DNA of 64,000 nucleotides from Viscum album (Eukaryota > Streptophyta > Magnoliopsida > Santalales > Viscaceae): contig OY728131.1 in the NCBI GenBank assembly GCA_963277665.1, forward strand, positions 1,396,206,688-1,396,270,687. The letters run 5' to 3'. Position 1 is the first letter of the stretch. Each line of letters opens with the position of its first letter. Under the pieces are notes generated by a model that worked only from the letters and a program-made list of their open reading frames with translations, was not told where the DNA came from and did not search any database. This document shows positions 60,656 to 64,000 of the stretch, piece after piece. Made by a program: the position numbers and the translations under genes.

Positions 60656-61835
60656 ATGGTTAGTATGACTTCATTATTTTTAGTTAAATGATTTTATAAG
60701 TTTATTTTTTAAATTTATGTTTTATCAAATGGATATCCATGGTATTGTAAAATTATTTGGGTATTAATTGATAATTGTAATTTCGGAAGACGTTCACTAT
60801 TTTTGGGATCTTTATATGATTAATGTAAATAAAATGATATGGTATTTAAATTGAGGTGTAACTGTTTAACTATATTTTGGAAGAATCTATAATTTTAATT
60901 TTGTAGATATGGTGATTCATGTTTTTTATGGAAATATTTACCAATCATTGAGAATATGTTATTTGGTTAATTACTTTTTGGTATGAGACTTTATGATTGG
61001 TAGAATTTATTTGGTGATAAATGTTAAAATATATCTTGTAAGATTATTTGGTCAAATTCTTCTGAGTTTTGGGTTTCAATCATTGTTTAGATTATTTTGA
61101 GGTATTAATGTATAATTATTTTTTTAATGGTCTATGTTTAATATTGGGTATTACTATTGAATTTTAGAGATTGCAAGTAGTCCTTATCCTTGTAAATGAT
61201 TATTAATCTTGGGGTAATTATCTAATATTTAATTTGCCATTTTGGTTTTGGTTAATGTTTAAAGGTAGGAGAAATATATAATTAAACATTTGAAGTTGGT
61301 GTGATTTTTTTAAAAGTACATAATAGTGTTTCAGGAATGAAAAATTCATCTTGAATACTCATTGGTTGGATAAAAAGATGATTTTGTGGTTGAACTTGAT
61401 TAGTGTATAAAACTCTATTTGTCAAGTAAGTATATTTCCTTATGTTCTTATTCTAAGTTGTAAAATATTTCATATAAATTTTAAAAAGGGTCTTAAAAAA
61501 TGTTTTCTATTTACTTTTCCTACTAAGAAGTCAATGTCCATTTAACAAATCACAAATTTATGTTTTTTTAATAGATTCTTCATAACATTGTTTTCCACCA
61601 CTCTCCATCAGAACATCATATTTTGTTTTCCTTCCGTATCCATGTTTTCCTACATAGAATCCTAGTATTTATTATCTCATGTTACCTTCTTTCTTGTTTA
61701 TCTTAATTTTGAAGTGTTATTTTTATTGAATATTATTTCATTTTGGTTTTCCAATAAAAGTATTTTGAAAATTCATACCATGGTTAACAACCTTGAATTA
61801 AAACATAGAAGGTGCAAATTCCAAAAGAGATAGAA
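60656..61835 (+). other. A4 interior, unassigned, ending in a purine-rich tract
   Basis: No pol domain readable. CCAAAAGAGATAGAA (61821-61835) before the 3' LTR is the likely polypurine tract. Confidence 0.45.
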
Positions 61836-64000
61836 TATTACATCTAGGTAATTATAGAATGATAATTTTTAATATCTATTAATATTTATGAATTCGATAT
61901 TTATTTTAGTTTAAAGGGTACACTATGTGTGGTAGAGTACCTGAAACACGACAATGGGTTTCTTCAAATTCTTATGTTGCACACAATACTGAGAAATGCC
62001 AAAAAATAATACATTGTTGATATTATTATTTTAAATGGATATTGTCTCTTAGACATTGTAATATAAGGAATGAACAGAACTAGCTATGTTTAATCATGTT
62101 TATTAAGTGTTTTTACTTTCTTCTAATAAATATTAGAGGATTAAAAATAGAATAAATCCAATTTAAGCATAAAATAATCATATTTTTTTAAAAGGTAGCT
62201 TACCACCTTTTTATGGTGAACCCTTTTTAAATATATTTTTTTTAACTCTTATATGTTATATTTGAAAAAATAAACTTCTTATTTAGAATAGGGACTTAAA
62301 AATTTACGTTGATTAAATTTTTTTATTTTTCTGATAAAATATATTTTTTTATGAATTGTAAAAAACAGAATTTTAATTCAAAAATACATTTTCATCTATT
62401 TTATTTATATATTTTGATCATCCTTTAATTGGTTTTAAATTTTAATTGGATTAATTTTTTATCATTTAATTCAATTTTGTTCATTAGAAAAAATAGCACA
62501 ATGAAATTAGATACAAATTCACGTAAATGTTTTGATGGTTTTTACTTTTAAAAAAACATGTTTTCTCATTTTAACAACGAGGACTAACTTAAAATTAACT
62601 ACTGAAACATTTATGTTTTTAATTTTGGAATATGGATTCCATATTTTTAGTTATAATTTAAAAATTATGTAAATAGATCAATTTTTTTGGACCTTACGAA
62701 TTGTAAATTTAGTAATAAATATTATTACTATGGTTAAATGTAAATCTAGAAATTAAAGGTAAAAATAATATTTCAATAATATAAAACTATGATAAAAGAA
62801 GTATTAATTTAATTGGATTATTTTATCCTGACCATGATAATCCTTGGGTCAATTTTAGTATCACTTGGAGCCACTTCGATAACTTTAATGCTATTATAAT
62901 ATTATATTTAATGAATTTTCATTTTTGTTACACTTTTGTTTCTAAAAAAGTAAAGTATTTTAATATGTTTTTATACAAGGGATATAATCAACTATAAATA
63001 GTATTTATATATATAATAAATATTACCTACATCGTGGTAGTTTATTACTAATTTTAGGAATTAAATAATTTAATTTAATTATGAATCCAAGATGATGCAG
63101 TAATATATTTATTAAATAAATAATCAACTAAATGACATTAATAATATTAAAATAAATATAATTTTATATATTTCATACCATCCACGAATTTTTTGTATTA
63201 ATATGACACGTTATGTTTGATTTAATGTATTTATTTCAAAGGAATCATGTTTTTAAGATTTTTTTAAAATTTCAAGTATGAATAGTGTCAAAAGTGACAA
63301 AATTCATATTTTAAAAAATAAAATATTTAATTAAATGTTATAAAATTAAGAAAAAACTGATATTATAAAAAAATTATTATAAGACATAATATTTTGTGAA
63401 TGAAATTTTTTTGGTCATTTGACATGTTTTGGTAATTACATTAACACACAAATTATAAATAACATGATATCATGGTAAGATTAAAAATTGTAAAATAAGG
63501 GTAAACCAAAAATACAATGATTAAAAACCTATAAAACATGCCTAATTTTAATTTTATGATATGGTTTTGACACAAAATCATAATAAATTTTAATTTAATA
63601 ATTTTGGGGCCATTTGGGATATAAACCAAATTTATATTTCTTTAATTTTTTTAGAGTTTCTAAGGGTGACCCTCTCATATCCTATAAAAAGGTACCCACT
63701 CTTTTCTAATTATCACACATTAAAAAACATTATTCAGACAATATCAATCCATGACTATTACTAGAATCCCTCCCCACATTCTTAAGGCCATAGTTTATGT
63801 AGAAAACACTACTTATATGTGTTAAGGCATTCTTCAATGGCGATCCACTGAAAAATAGGTATAAGTGTTTCTATTTTATTTATTCTTCCACTTTCTTCAA
63901 ATATTATTATTAGAATATGAAATATTAACAAATTTATCATCAATATAATGATATTATATTATGTTAATATCATTACCTAAATCCTTAACCAATTTCATCA
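61836..64000 (+). repeat. A4 3' LTR (truncated by window edge)
   Basis: Starts TATTACATC at 61836, a mutated TGTAACATC. It matches the 5' LTR through ATTAATATTTATGAATT, CTATGTGTG.T and TTATGTTGCAC. TATAAAAA is at 63683-63690 and AG|GTATAAG near 63857. The remaining ~1.9 kb lie outside the window. Confidence 0.78.

Larger units (their letters stand above)
55169..64000 (+). mobile_element. Element A4: family A Ty3/gypsy, plus strand, runs off window
   Basis: 5' LTR 55169-59248, primer site 59251-59262, interior with broken gag, tRNA-like sequence and polypurine-like tract, then 3' LTR from 61836 to the window end. LTR segments such as CGCCTTTTGATGTTGAACCC, TTAAATCTAGTTTTTG and TATTTTTCTGATAA match A1 in reverse complement. 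It inserted into a family B LTR; the five bases before it (CTGAG) should recur after the 3' LTR, outside the window. Confidence 0.8.

Overview
This window looks like intergenic DNA from a flowering plant with a large, AT-rich, repeat-dominated nuclear genome. There is no convincing host protein-coding gene. Nearly everything recognisable is a nested, decayed stack of LTR retrotransposons. The evidence is pol and gag motifs of Ty3/gypsy chromoviruses and Ty1/copia, initiator-tRNA-Met type primer binding sites, polypurine tracts, and a Cassandra-type TRIM carrying a 5S rRNA-like domain, an element known only from plants. The species cannot be told from sequence alone.

Two Ty3/gypsy families with unusually long LTRs account for most of the window; I call them A (LTR about 4.0-4.4 kb) and B (LTR about 3.7 kb). 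Both look like Tekay/Del chromoviruses. A1 (1-8495, minus) has lost most of gag-pol and keeps a 183-codon open frame for the integrase tail and chromodomain. A Cassandra unit lies between its primer site and its 5' LTR. 8496-11073 is unassigned. B1 (11074-21353, minus) keeps broken gag, zinc knuckle, protease, start of RT, integrase tail and chromodomain between two LTRs. 21354-22823 is probably part of a third LTR type. 23115-24175 is a decayed copia RT-RNase H (plus). 24176-30193 is AT-rich with nothing assignable. A2 (30194-38767, minus) is two A LTRs separated by only about 54 bp. A copia element (39289 to about 52430, plus) is split by A3 (about 41290-48696, minus) and a LINE tail (about 41010-41240, minus). 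After an unassigned stretch, a 309-bp B LTR fragment (54860-55168) is broken by A4 (55169 to beyond 64000, plus), which keeps a broken gag and holds a tRNA-like sequence.

The four A copies allow comparison by eye. Each full A LTR has a TATA box, and about 150-180 bp downstream most copies have a splice-donor-like AG|GTAA. Downstream of the donor lie two or three conserved blocks, often containing GTACGTACG-like sequence, spaced about 180 bp apart. Near the far end are minisatellites of about 33 bp and 45-50 bp. Family B LTRs separately carry a 56-bp array and a three-unit array of about 175 bp. The most unusual items are the Cassandra/gypsy chimera joined exactly at a shared primer site, the chromodomain-only frame fused behind the untranslated leader, and the phased LTR blocks with a possible LTR intron.

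All similarity statements come from reading by eye. No alignment or database search was run, and boundaries marked approximate may be off by tens of bases.
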